A stretch of DNA of 64,000 nucleotides from Pedobacter psychrophilus (lineage in GTDB: Bacteria > Bacteroidota > Bacteroidia > Sphingobacteriales > Sphingobacteriaceae). The notes beneath the pieces were generated by a model. The model was not told the DNA's origin. It saw only the letters and a program-made list of their open reading frames with translations, and made no database searches. The position numbers and the translations under genes are program-made. Below, one piece after another: positions 1-7,945 of this stretch (position 1 is the stretch's first letter; the number at the start of each line of letters is the position of its first letter). The stretch spans positions 124,001 to 188,000 of the forward strand of contig NZ_LWHJ01000027.1 in the NCBI RefSeq assembly GCF_001652725.1, given 5' to 3'.

Positions 1-1
1 A

Positions 2-355
2 ATAAATCAATATAAAAATCTTGCTTTTAGATTTATGCTTTTGGCATCATCATTAATTTTTGTAGTGATTTTTAGCACAGGTTCAGAATCTCCAACATAT
101 ATTATTGCTTTTACAGGTGTTTCAATATGGTTTGTATTACAAGATAGTCCTAAATTGAATTGGATAGTCGTTTTATATATTTTTGCTTTTATCTTAACTA
201 GTTTATCTCCTTCAGATATATTCCCAAAATACATAAGGGTAAATTATGTTCAACATTATTCCTTAAAGGCTTTGCCTTGTGTAATGGTTTGGATGGTTAT
301 CATTTATCAAATGCTTACAGCAGATTTTAAAAATTATAAGATTAATATCGAATGA
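2..355 (+). CDS. Membrane protein C-terminus, GT87 (DUF2029)-like, 5' partial
   Basis: The reading frame is open from base 2, so the gene begins outside the window and only about 117 C-terminal residues are visible. They form several hydrophobic segments. The stretch STGSESPTYIIAFTG resembles the C-terminal part of Bacteroidota GT87/DUF2029 polyprenyl-phosphate-mannose-dependent glycosyltransferases; this is a recollection of the family, not a search result. The stop TGA overlaps the ATG of the next gene (ATGA at 352-355), so the two are probably translationally coupled in one envelope-glycan operon. With only the tail visible, another polytopic sugar-transfer or flippase protein is possible. 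Confidence 0.6.
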   Translation: MNQYKNLAFRFMLLASSLIFVVIFSTGSESPTYIIAFTGVSIWFVLQDSPKLNWIVVLYIFAFILTSLSPSDIFPKYIRVNYVQHYSLKALPCVMVWMVIIYQMLTADFKNYKINIE

Positions 356-1278
356 AAAAACTAGTTTCGATTGTAATACCTGCATTTAATGAAGAAGAAA
401 ACCTTATAACAATAATTGATAGGATTGAAAAGGTTTTTGAATGTTTAGGTTATAATTTTGAAATCATTATAGTTGATGATGGAAGCAGCGATAATACCAT
501 CAACAATTTAAAAAATGAAATTGCGAATAAACATCATCTATATTTCATAGAATTTTCCAGAAATTTCGGGCATCAAGCAGCATTAATGGCTGGTTTAAAT
601 AATGCCAATGGAGATTGTGTAATCTCGATGGATGCAGATTTGCAGCATCCTCCAGAAATGTTAACCCAAATGCTGCAAAAATGGGAAGAAGGATATGAAG
701 TAGTATATACCAGACGATTGCCAGATCCATCATTACCCTTTAAAAAAAGAAAATTCTCCGAGCTTTTTTATAAGTTATTAAACTCACTTTCTGATGTGGA
801 AATTGAATCGGGAACTGCAGATTTTAGGCTTTTAGATAAAATTGTTGTTAAAAATTTGAATCAATTTAAAGAAATGGATCCTTTTGTTAGGGGCTTAGTA
901 AAACTAGTTGGTTTTAAGCAATTTGCAATTGATTATATTCCTGCAGAAAGGTTTAAAGGCTCAAGTAAATATAGCTTAGCTAAAATGAGAAGGTTAGCTT
1001 TACATGGAGTTACTTCATTAAGTATAAAGCCTTTATACACAGCTGTATATTTAGGTTTCTTTTTTTCTTTTCTGTCTTTATTATATATTCCATATATTTT
1101 ATTTGCATTCTATGAGGGAACAGAAGTTTCAGGGTGGGCTTCGTTAATCATGACAGTTGTATTTTTTGGAGGATTACAATTGATTATTCTTGGATTTTTA
1201 GGCATTTATTTAGGTAAAATGTTTATGCAGGCTAAAAACAGACCTAATTATATCATTAGATCTACAAATATTAAATAA
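352..1278 (+). CDS. GT2 polyprenyl-phosphate glycosyltransferase (DPM1/GtrB/ArnC type)
   Basis: This 308-residue protein has an N-terminal GT-A domain with the family-2 start SIVIPAFNEEENL, the nucleotide-binding VDDGSSDNT (about residues 41-49) and the metal-binding DADLQHP (about 94-100). Two hydrophobic helices near residues 235-260 and 265-290 anchor it in the inner membrane. This layout is that of enzymes that load a sugar from a nucleotide sugar onto undecaprenyl phosphate at the cytoplasmic face. It overlaps the upstream membrane protein by 4 bases and is one base from the downstream deacetylase, which fits a lipid-linked glycan pathway in which the GT87-like protein uses the polyprenyl-phosphate sugar. 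The sugar cannot be read from the sequence. Confidence 0.88.
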   Translation: MKKLVSIVIPAFNEEENLITIIDRIEKVFECLGYNFEIIIVDDGSSDNTINNLKNEIANKHHLYFIEFSRNFGHQAALMAGLNNANGDCVISMDADLQHPPEMLTQMLQKWEEGYEVVYTRRLPDPSLPFKKRKFSELFYKLLNSLSDVEIESGTADFRLLDKIVVKNLNQFKEMDPFVRGLVKLVGFKQFAIDYIPAERFKGSSKYSLAKMRRLALHGVTSLSIKPLYTAVYLGFFFSFLSLLYIPYILFAFYEGTEVSGWASLIMTVVFFGGLQLIILGFLGIYLGKMFMQAKNRPNYIIRSTNIK

Positions 1279-1279
1279 A

Positions 1280-2071
1280 TTGATTTTACTAAGTTTTGAT
1301 ATTGAAGAATTTGATATGCCATTTGAATATGGTAAATCAATATCATTTGCCGACCAAATTTCTATATCTACTGAGGGAACAACAATAATTTTAGACTTAT
1401 TAAAAAAATACAGCGTCAAAGCGACTTTTTTTAGTACCGTTACTTTTGCTAAAAATGCTCCTGAAATTATTGATAGAATTGTGAATGAAGGTCATGAATT
1501 AGCATCCCATACTGTAAATCATTCTTCCTTCAAAGATGTTGATTATTTAGACTCATTGGTTCAGTTGCAAGAGCTATCCGGTTTACCGATTACAGGTTTT
1601 AGGATGCCAAGAATGCAACCTGTAAATGATAATAAATTAAGGGAAGCAGGTTATTTATATGATAGCTCTATTAATCCAACTTACTTGCCGGGTAGATATA
1701 ATAATTTAAAGGAACCAAGAAAATTTCATTATAAAAATGGAATTATAAAATTGCCAGCTTCAGTAAGTACTTTCTTTAGGTTTCCTTTATTTTGGCTATC
1801 CTTTCATAATTTACCAAACTGGTTATATTTTTGGCTTTCAAAAAAGGCAATTAAAAGCGAAGGATATCTAAATATTTATTTTCATCCTTGGGAATTTTAC
1901 AACTTAAAGGATAAAAAAAGATTTGGTTTCCCAACATATGTATCAAAAAATAGTGGAAATAAAATGGTATTAAAGATGGAAGATATGTTAAATAGGTTTT
2001 CTAAAAAAGGTTATCAGTTTTCTACCATTAGTAATTATATCCTTCCAATCTTTAAAAATAAAAAAGCTTAA
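1280..2071 (+). CDS. Polysaccharide deacetylase, DUF3473-type (TTG start)
   Basis: This 263-residue NodB-fold protein has FDIEEFD at residues 6-12, TFF at about 50-52 and metal ligands H77 and H81 in ELASHTVNH; FRMPRMQP takes the place of the usual RxPY motif. The C-terminal part with YFHPWEF matches the DUF3473 extension of exopolysaccharide-locus deacetylases. The start is taken at TTG 1280, one base after the preceding stop, because the first ATG lies at FDM (1315 onward) and would remove the catalytic FDIEE motif. It should remove acetyl groups from a GlcNAc-containing glycan or glycolipid made by the two upstream genes. The operon assignment is inferred from spacing. Confidence 0.8.
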   Translation: MILLSFDIEEFDMPFEYGKSISFADQISISTEGTTIILDLLKKYSVKATFFSTVTFAKNAPEIIDRIVNEGHELASHTVNHSSFKDVDYLDSLVQLQELSGLPITGFRMPRMQPVNDNKLREAGYLYDSSINPTYLPGRYNNLKEPRKFHYKNGIIKLPASVSTFFRFPLFWLSFHNLPNWLYFWLSKKAIKSEGYLNIYFHPWEFYNLKDKKRFGFPTYVSKNSGNKMVLKMEDMLNRFSKKGYQFSTISNYILPIFKNKKA

Positions 2072-2196
2072 AACCCATTAAAATAATGCGACTGTAATTT
2101 AATTTTAATATTTTAAGCACATCATTCAAATTAGTTAAAAAAACCCTTATAATTGTTATTTAACGCTTATATTTAACGCAATTTATTAGCTTTAAC

Positions 2197-2204
2197 TAGA
2201 TTTG
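2197..2204 (+). promoter_or_regulatory. Candidate -7 element of the gltA promoter
   Basis: TAGATTTG matches the Bacteroidota -7 consensus TAnnTTTG and lies 21 bases before the ATG of citrate synthase. No good TTG sits 19 bp upstream (TTTA is nearest), so only half of the promoter is supported. Confidence 0.45.
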
Positions 2205-2225
2205 TAACAAAAGCCAAGATACTAT

Positions 2226-3512
2226 ATGTCAGAAACTGCGGAACTAAAATTAGAAGGAAATGTTTACACTTTACCAATTGTAGAGGGAACTGAGAATGAA
2301 AAGGCAATTGATATTGCAAAACTGAGAGATCAAACTGGTTTTATTACATTAGATAGTGGCTTTAAAAATACGGGAGCAACAAAAAGTTCTATTACTTTTT
2401 TAGATGGCGAAAAAGGAATTTTAAAATATAGGGGATATTCTATTGAGCAATTGGCAGAAAAATCTACTTTTCTAGAAGTTGCTTATCTTTTAATTTACGG
2501 TAATTTACCTACCCAAAAACAAATTGAAGATTTCCAACATCAAATTAGCAGACATACGCTTGTTCATGAGGATATGAAGAAATTTTTTGATGGTTTTCCA
2601 TCAAAATCACATCCAATGGGGCAACTTTCTTCATTAGTTTGCTCACTTTCTTCCTTTTATCCAGAATCTTTAGATCCTAATCAAACAAAAGAAGAATTTG
2701 ATTTAACAATTATCAAACTACTTGGAAAAATGGCTACTATAGTTTCTTGGATCTACAAGAAATCTCTAGGGCATCCGGTAATTTATCCTAAAAATAAATA
2801 CGATTATGTAACCAATTTTCTTCACATGACTTTTGGTCAACGTACCGAAGAAGTAGAAATTGATGAGGTTGTAATTGATGCAATGAACAAATTGCTGATT
2901 TTACATGCAGATCATGAGCAAAACTGCTCTACATCAACTGTAAGGATTGTCGGTTCTTCAGATTGTAATCTTTACGCATCAATTTCTGCAGGGATTTCTG
3001 CACTTTGGGGTCCGTTACATGGTGGTGCAAACCAAGCCGTTATCGAAATGTTAGAGAAAATCAAAAACGATGGTGGCGATGTAGATAAGTGGGTAAATAA
3101 GGCAAAAGATAAAAATGATTCCTTCCGTTTAATGGGTTTCGGACATCGTGTTTATAAAAACTTTGATCCAAGAGCAAAAATTATTAAAAAAGCATGTGAT
3201 GATATTTTGGAGAAATTGGGTATTAATGATCCAGTTTTAGATATTGCCAAAAAATTAGAGGAAGTTGCATTAAGTGATCCATATTTTGTAGAGAGAAAAC
3301 TATATCCTAACGTAGATTTTTATTCAGGAATTATTTACCGGGCTTTAGGTTTCCCAACAGAAATGTTTACAGTATTATTTGCTTTAGGCCGTTTACCAGG
3401 ATGGATTGCACAATGGAAAGAAATGAGAGAGAACAAAGAGCCAATCGGTCGTCCAAGACAAGTATATGTTGGTGAAAATGATAGAGATTTTGTTCCAATT
3501 GAAAAAAGATAA
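2226..3512 (+). CDS. gltA: Citrate synthase
   Basis: The protein of 428 residues is the normal length for type II bacterial citrate synthase, which condenses oxaloacetate and acetyl-CoA at the entry of the TCA cycle. The active-site blocks are present: HADHEQNCSTSTVR, WGPLHGGANQAV with its catalytic His, GFGHRVYKNFDPRA with the second His, and the C-terminal arginine segment GRPRQVYVG. ATG 2226 is preceded by a candidate promoter and the gene is followed by its own terminator, so it looks monocistronic. Nothing about the sequence is unusual. Confidence 0.97.
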   Translation: MSETAELKLEGNVYTLPIVEGTENEKAIDIAKLRDQTGFITLDSGFKNTGATKSSITFLDGEKGILKYRGYSIEQLAEKSTFLEVAYLLIYGNLPTQKQIEDFQHQISRHTLVHEDMKKFFDGFPSKSHPMGQLSSLVCSLSSFYPESLDPNQTKEEFDLTIIKLLGKMATIVSWIYKKSLGHPVIYPKNKYDYVTNFLHMTFGQRTEEVEIDEVVIDAMNKLLILHADHEQNCSTSTVRIVGSSDCNLYASISAGISALWGPLHGGANQAVIEMLEKIKNDGGDVDKWVNKAKDKNDSFRLMGFGHRVYKNFDPRAKIIKKACDDILEKLGINDPVLDIAKKLEEVALSDPYFVERKLYPNVDFYSGIIYRALGFPTEMFTVLFALGRLPGWIAQWKEMRENKEPIGRPRQVYVGENDRDFVPIEKR

Positions 3513-3520
3513 TTAATATA

Positions 3521-3547
3521 AAAGCTCTTGAATAAGGGCTTTTTTTA
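3521..3547 (+). terminator. Rho-independent terminator after gltA
   Basis: AAAGCTCT and AGGGCTTT form a stem (one G-U pair) around TGAATA, followed by T7. It lies 9 bases after the gltA stop. Confidence 0.8.
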
Positions 3548-3552
3548 TGTCC

Positions 3553-3740
3553 TTATTTCTCTGAAAGTGGAGAATAACCTTCAACATCTCCTGTCAATAT
3601 ATCAATAGTAGTTTTAGGTTTGTTTATATTTAGAGAGAACCATCCGCATCTAATCCTAAGTTTTCTTTTTTACTTTCTTCAACTTGTTTTTCTAATCTTT
3701 TTTTAGCCTCAGCTATAGATTTTTTGTCTTGCTCATTCAT
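3553..3740 (-). pseudogene. Small acidic/basic gene split by a 2-bp frameshift
   Basis: ATG at 3740 opens a frame that reads MNEQDKKSIAEAKKRLEKQ and on to GLDADGSL, then hits TAA at 3632-3630 (36 residues). At the tract TCTCTC (3633-3638) one TC unit fewer would join it to a second open frame reading NINKPKTTIDILTGDVEGY and ending at 3553. The joined product would be about 61 residues, with a charged coiled-coil-like N-terminus. The coherent amino-acid sequence on both sides of a dinucleotide tract argues for a real gene with a recent slip or a sequencing error. I do not recognise the family. Confidence 0.6.
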
Positions 3741-3791
3741 GCTTCCTGATTTAGATACGATTATACATCAAATATTTAACCACAATCAATA

Positions 3792-4469
3792 TCATAAATT
3801 CAACATTGTCTTCATTCTTAAAAATTCTGATTGAAGAGGAGCTGTAAAATGAAATTTTTGATGAGTTACCGGATGCTCAAATTCCAACTCAGAAGCGTGA
3901 AGCAACATGGTGTCCATTTCCCATGTTTCCTTAAATAATTTATTCTGTTTGTTGCAACCGTGAGGTCTATCACCAATTATAGGATGATTAATATGCGCAA
4001 AATGTTTTCTCAATTGATGCATTCTGCCAGTTTCTGGGGCGGCCTCAACTAAAGAATACCTAGACGAAGCATGATTTCCAAAAGCTACATCAATTTCTCC
4101 TTTTTTTAAGGTTTTAAATCTGGTAAAAGCCTCTTGCAATACACCGTTTTCTTTCTTTAACGGATAATCTATTTCCATTTCATCTGGAGTAAAACCCCTT
4201 ACAATTGCCAAATATCTTTTCTTAATCTTGTTATCCCTAAATAAACCTTGCAATAAGGCATTCACTTCTTTATTTAAAGCAAATAATAACAAGCCTCCAG
4301 TTTTTCTGTCTAACCGATGTGCTGGCCAAACATTTTGCCCAATTTGGTCTCTTAATAATTGAAGTGCAAATTCTTCCGCATCTCTTGCAATTGGCGATTG
4401 ATGCACCAACAAGCCATGCGGTTTATTAATTGCAACCAAATGTTCGTCTTGAAAAATGATTTCTAACAT
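3792..4469 (-). CDS. RluA-family pseudouridine synthase, TruC-like
   Basis: About 225 residues; the start is placed at ATG 4469 (LEIIFQDEHLVAINKPHG), though ATG 4472 or TTG 4478 are possible. The catalytic motif HRLDRKTGG carries the nucleophilic Asp (residue 54 from this start), and the C-terminal half has the RluA-fold blocks GRMHQLRKHFAHINHPIIGD. The single-domain length without an S4 domain and the close match of the HRLDRxTxG region favour TruC, which makes pseudouridine 65 in tRNA, over RluA, RluC or RluD. Substrate choice within this family cannot be proved from sequence. The gene stands alone, divergent from purM. Confidence 0.85.
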   Translation of the reverse strand: MLEIIFQDEHLVAINKPHGLLVHQSPIARDAEEFALQLLRDQIGQNVWPAHRLDRKTGGLLLFALNKEVNALLQGLFRDNKIKKRYLAIVRGFTPDEMEIDYPLKKENGVLQEAFTRFKTLKKGEIDVAFGNHASSRYSLVEAAPETGRMHQLRKHFAHINHPIIGDRPHGCNKQNKLFKETWEMDTMLLHASELEFEHPVTHQKFHFTAPLQSEFLRMKTMLNL

Positions 4470-4534
4470 CATTTGCAATGATAGATAATTAGAGATAATA
4501 AATTATTGTTTTTTAATTATTTGGAAATTAGTTT

Positions 4535-4625
4535 GGGCGTTTTAACACGCTATTCACTATATCTTTTTTTGCTATTTGCATCATGGCAAGAAGCAAAAAA
4601 AGGATGCCGTTTCTATCGTTAACGC
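4535..4625 (+). repeat. Dispersed structured intergenic element, copy A
   Basis: It begins GGGCGTTTTAACACGCT, has the core CACTATATC, then an A/T-rich hairpin (TTTTTTTGC ... GCAAAAAAA), then GGATGCCGTTTC and ends ATCGTTAACGC. The outer GGGCGTT and AACGCTC ends can pair. The same layout recurs at 5972, 32602, 40265 and 63379. This copy lies between divergent genes. Confidence 0.85.
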
Positions 4626-4747
4626 TCATATATCATGGGAAATTTAAATTGTTAAAATTATAAGCTCAACCAATAAAACCATGTTTTCTAAGATTAAGTT
4701 TTAATGTTTAAAACCCAAATTGCTTTATCATAATTGGTGGTTTTTAA

Positions 4748-4755
4748 TATCTTTG
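4748..4755 (+). promoter_or_regulatory. Candidate -7 element of the purM promoter
   Basis: TATCTTTG matches TAnnTTTG and ends 8 bases before ATG 4764, implying a very short leader. Its place between an in-frame upstream TTG (4734) and ATG 4764 decides the start in favour of the ATG. No clear -33 TTG at the right distance. Confidence 0.5.
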
Positions 4756-4763
4756 CCATCAAT

Positions 4764-5942
4764 ATGAGCGATAATCGTTATAATCAACGTGGCGTTTCTG
4801 CCGGAAAAGAAGATGTACACAATGCCATTAAAAATATTGATAAAGGCATTTTCCCTCAGGCATTTTGTAAGATAATTCCAGATATTTTAGGTGGTGATGA
4901 TGCATATTGCAATATTATGCATGCCGATGGCGCTGGCACAAAATCTTCTTTAGCTTATATTTATTGGAAAGAAACAGGCGATATTTCAGTTTGGAAAGGC
5001 ATTGCACAAGATGCCATCATCATGAATTTAGATGATTTACTTTGTGTTGGAGCAACAGACCATATTTTATTGTCATCAACTATAGGAAGAAATAAAAACT
5101 TGATTCCGGGAGAGGTAATTGCAGAAATTATTAACGGAACAGAGGAAATTCTTTCCGATTTACGTGAATTGGGAATCAACATTTTCTCTACAGGTGGCGA
5201 AACTGCAGATGTTGGAGATTTAGTTAGAACGATTATCGTAGATTCCACGGTGACTTGTAGAATGAAAAGAGAAGATATTATTTCTAATCATACCATAAAA
5301 GCTGGAGATGTAATTGTTGGTTTATCATCTTCTGGCAAAGCGACTTATGAAAAGGAATATAACGGAGGAATGGGTTCTAACGGATTAACTTCTGCCCGTC
5401 ATGATGTATTTAATAAAGATATAGCTAGTAAATTTCCTGAAAGTTTTGACCCAGCTGTTCCTTTTGATTTGGTTTTTTCTGGTCATAAAAGTTTAACTGA
5501 TGAAATCAAGATTCACGAAAATTTATCAGTTACAGCTGGTAAATTAGTTTTATCCCCAACCAGGACTTACGCCCCAGTAATCAAAAAAATTCTAGATAAA
5601 TTCCGTCCTCAAATACATGGGATGGTGCATTGTAGCGGTGGCGCACAAACTAAAGTGCTTCATTTTATAGAAAACCTTCACATTATAAAAAATAATTTAT
5701 TCCCAATTCCTCCTCTTTTTAAACTGATTCAAGAACAATCTGGTACAGATTGGAAAGAAATGTACAAAGTTTTTAATATGGGCCACCGAATGGAAATTTA
5801 TTTGGAAGAAGCCTACGCCAATGAAATCATATCTATTTCAAAATCTTTTGGAATTGACGCTCAAATTGTAGGTAGGGTAGAAGCAGCCGATAAAAAGCAG
5901 GTTACTATAACTTCTGAAAAAGGAGAGTTTGTTTATCATTAA
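4764..5942 (+). CDS. purM: Phosphoribosylformylglycinamidine cyclo-ligase, Bacteroidota type
   Basis: This 392-residue protein is in the AIR synthase/PurM superfamily. It begins YNQRGVSAGKEDVHNAIKN and carries HADGAGTKSSLAYIYW, the ATP/Mg region DAIIMNLDDLLCVGATD, STGGETADVGD and the C-terminal VFNMGHRMEIY. Length and these blocks fit the long PurM of Bacteroidota, which closes the imidazole ring to make AIR in purine synthesis. The start is ATG 4764 because a promoter-like TATCTTTG lies between it and the upstream in-frame TTG 4734. No other pur gene lies beside it. The assignment is firm at superfamily level and good at function level. Confidence 0.88.
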   Translation: MSDNRYNQRGVSAGKEDVHNAIKNIDKGIFPQAFCKIIPDILGGDDAYCNIMHADGAGTKSSLAYIYWKETGDISVWKGIAQDAIIMNLDDLLCVGATDHILLSSTIGRNKNLIPGEVIAEIINGTEEILSDLRELGINIFSTGGETADVGDLVRTIIVDSTVTCRMKREDIISNHTIKAGDVIVGLSSSGKATYEKEYNGGMGSNGLTSARHDVFNKDIASKFPESFDPAVPFDLVFSGHKSLTDEIKIHENLSVTAGKLVLSPTRTYAPVIKKILDKFRPQIHGMVHCSGGAQTKVLHFIENLHIIKNNLFPIPPLFKLIQEQSGTDWKEMYKVFNMGHRMEIYLEEAYANEIISISKSFGIDAQIVGRVEAADKKQVTITSEKGEFVYH

Positions 5943-5971
5943 AATATATTACTTTCCATTTTATAAGTTTT

Positions 5972-6052
5972 GCGTTAGGGATTGAAACGGCAGCTTTTTT
6001 GTCCGCCAGCTGGCTGACAAAAAACTACAGTGTAAAGCCCGCCCGAACGCCC
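5972..6052 (-). repeat. Dispersed structured intergenic element, copy B (inverted)
   Basis: Read on the minus strand it starts GGGCGTTCGGGCGGGC, has the hairpin TTTTTTGTC ... GACAAAAAA around GCCAGCTGGC, then CTGCCGTTTC and ends AATCCCTAACGC. Next to the hairpin GTAG faces CTGC, where the other copies have TATC facing GGAT, so pairing is kept although both sides changed. Confidence 0.8.
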
Positions 6053-6128
6053 AAATAAATCTCAAAAAATTTTACCTTAATATTAAGTTGTTGCGGTTAT
6101 ACTTGTCTCTTAAATTAAAAGAGATTAT

Positions 6129-6136
6129 TACTTTTG
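6129..6136 (+). promoter_or_regulatory. Candidate -7 element of the aminotransferase promoter
   Basis: TACTTTTG matches TAnnTTTG and ends only 4 bases before ATG 6141, so a transcript from here would be leaderless or nearly so. A TTG lies upstream at 23 bp, longer than the usual 19. Confidence 0.4.
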
Positions 6137-6140
6137 TACC

Positions 6141-7343
6141 ATGCCGAAAATTTCAGAAAAAGGAAAAGTAATGCCTGCTTCGCCAATTAGGAAGCTTACG
6201 CCCTATGCCGAGAAAGCAAAACTACAAGGAAAAACAGTTTATCATTTAAATATAGGTCAGCCGGATATTGAGACGCCAGAAATTATGCTGGATGCTGTTA
6301 AAAATATTGATTTTAAGGTTTGGTCTTACACTGCTTCTGAAGGAACTTTAACTTACCGAACAAAACTAGCTGAATATTATAATAAGTTAAATTACAATAT
6401 CACTCCTGAAGATATCATTGTTACAGCTGGGGGTTCTGAAGCGATTATTTTCGCCATGATGAGTTGCTTAAATCCAGGTGATGAGGTAATTATTCCTGAA
6501 CCTTTTTATGCAAATTACAATGGTTTTGCTTGCGAATGCGATGTAACGGTAAAGCCGATTTTATCCGTTATTGATAATGGTTTTGCTTTGCCGCCAATTG
6601 TCGAATTCGAAAAGTTAATTAACGAAAAAACCAAAGCAATTTGTATTTGTAACCCAAATAACCCAACAGGATATTTATATAGTAGAGACGAGATGCAGGC
6701 TCTAAAAGAGTTGGCATTAAAATACGATTTGTATATTTTTTCTGATGAGGCTTATCGCGAGTTTTGTTATGATGGCAAAGCATTTATTTCGCCGATGCAC
6801 TTAACTGGATTAGCCGAAAATGTGATTGTGATGGATACGGTTTCTAAACGTTATAGTGCTTGTGGAGCAAGATTAGGTTGTTTAATTACAAAGAATAAGG
6901 AAGTAATGGCTACAGCTTTAAAGTTTGCACAAGCTAGACTAAGCCCTGGCATGGTCGAACAAATTGCCGGAACCGCTGCAATTGATACACCAGATAGTTA
7001 TTTTAAAGAAGTAAATTCGATGTATACCGAACGCAGAAATACGTTGGTAAAAGCTTTAAATAAAATGCAAGGTGTGTTTTGCCCAAATCCAGGCGGTGCA
7101 TTTTATGTTGTAGCGAGTTTGCCAATTGATGATTCGGATAGGTTTTGCCAATGGATGTTAGAAGAGTTTTCTTTCGAAAACCAAACGGTAATGATGGCGC
7201 CCGCAACTGGTTTTTACGCAACAGAAGGTGCAGGAAAAAACGAAGTAAGAATGGCTTATGTTTTGAACCGAGAAGATTTGAATAAAGCGATGATTTGTTT
7301 GGAAGAAGCTTTAAAAATTTATCCAGGGAGAGGTAGGAAATAA
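6141..7343 (+). CDS. Class I/II PLP-dependent aminotransferase (AspC-like)
   Basis: The 400-residue protein has the fold-type I aminotransferase blocks: NIGQPDIETP, the PLP-phosphate region TAGGSEAI, CICNPNNPTGYLYSRDE, SDEAYREFCYDG and the Schiff-base Lys K236 in DTVSKRYSACGARLG. These match the aspartate/aromatic/alanine aminotransferase group (subgroup I-gamma-like). The amino-acid substrate is not determined; ArAT, AspC or an AlaA-type role are all possible. It stands alone between repeat copy B and the tmRNA gene. Its stop codon TAA is also the first three bases of a heptamer-repeat array. Confidence 0.85.
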   Translation: MPKISEKGKVMPASPIRKLTPYAEKAKLQGKTVYHLNIGQPDIETPEIMLDAVKNIDFKVWSYTASEGTLTYRTKLAEYYNKLNYNITPEDIIVTAGGSEAIIFAMMSCLNPGDEVIIPEPFYANYNGFACECDVTVKPILSVIDNGFALPPIVEFEKLINEKTKAICICNPNNPTGYLYSRDEMQALKELALKYDLYIFSDEAYREFCYDGKAFISPMHLTGLAENVIVMDTVSKRYSACGARLGCLITKNKEVMATALKFAQARLSPGMVEQIAGTAAIDTPDSYFKEVNSMYTERRNTLVKALNKMQGVFCPNPGGAFYVVASLPIDDSDRFCQWMLEEFSFENQTVMMAPATGFYATEGAGKNEVRMAYVLNREDLNKAMICLEEALKIYPGRGRK

Positions 7344-7424
7344 AAAGTAAAAAGTAGAAATTAAAAAGTAAAAAGGTAAAATGTTTAGACTCTTAACTTT
7401 AAACTCTTAACTTTGGACTCTAAT
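7341..7424 (+). repeat. Heptamer repeat array before ssrA
   Basis: Twelve degenerate 7-bp units follow one another: TAAAAAG twice, TAGAAAT, TAAAAAG twice, GTAAAAT, GTTTAGA, CTCTTAA, CTTTAAA, CTCTTAA, CTTTGGA, CTCTAAT. The period of 7 is unbroken although the unit sequence drifts. The array starts at the aminotransferase stop codon and includes the likely ssrA promoter. Confidence 0.75.
7408..7415 (+). promoter_or_regulatory. Candidate -7 element of the ssrA promoter
   Basis: TAACTTTG fits TAnnTTTG and ends 14 bases before the mature tmRNA 5' end. The element lies within the heptamer array, and the -33 position is TTTAG-like rather than TTG. Confidence 0.4.
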
Positions 7425-7429
7425 AAAAC

Positions 7430-7823
7430 GGGCTCGACCGGAATAGACAGGATGGATGATAAGTGTGTAAGCATGCAGCGCAATGAGGATTCAGCGCTTA
7501 AATATTGATTCTCAAAACACAACAGGCGAAAATAACTACGCTCTTGCTGCTTAATCTTAACGAGTTAAGATTTGCTTAGTCGTACTTTAGAAGTACGAGC
7601 GAGATGTTTCCCGAAGGCCAAGTCTGGCGGCAATCGATCAGGAAGCACAGAAATGCTAGAATAAGGAAGACTAAGTTTCGGAGTCTTCACGAAAATTTAA
7701 GAAAATAAGGAGTAACCAGATTTTTTATGGTCAAGTTGCTCACGAAAACCAACCATAAAATAAGCATGTAGAAAGCGCAACTGGTCCCATGTTTGGACGA
7801 GGGTTCGAATCCCTCCGGGTCCA
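7430..7823 (+). ncRNA. ssrA: tmRNA (tag peptide GENNYALAA)
   Basis: The 5' end GGGCTCGACCGGAATAGACA and the 3' end with TTCGAATCCCTCCGGGTCC pair as the tRNA-like acceptor arm (GGGCTCG with CGGGTCC, two wobbles). The tag frame at 7525-7551 reads GENNYALAA followed by TAA 7552-7554; the same tag is known from Porphyromonas. The RNA with SmpB rescues stalled ribosomes and marks the nascent chain for proteolysis. CCA is not fully encoded (ACA after the acceptor stem). A strong terminator follows. Confidence 0.97.
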
Positions 7824-7830
7824 CATTAAC

Positions 7831-7866
7831 AAAACCTTATAAATCATTGATTTATAAGGTTTTTAT
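7831..7866 (+). terminator. Terminator after ssrA
   Basis: A near-perfect palindrome, AAAACCTTATAAATCA pairing with TGATTTATAAGGTTTT and one base in the centre, then TTATTC. It lies 8 bases past the tmRNA end. Confidence 0.85.
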
Positions 7867-7945
7867 TCATATGGGGAAGAGTAATAGGATGTAGAAAAAA
7901 TCAACCATTGCGTACCCATTTCAAAACAATTTAATCATTTAAAAT

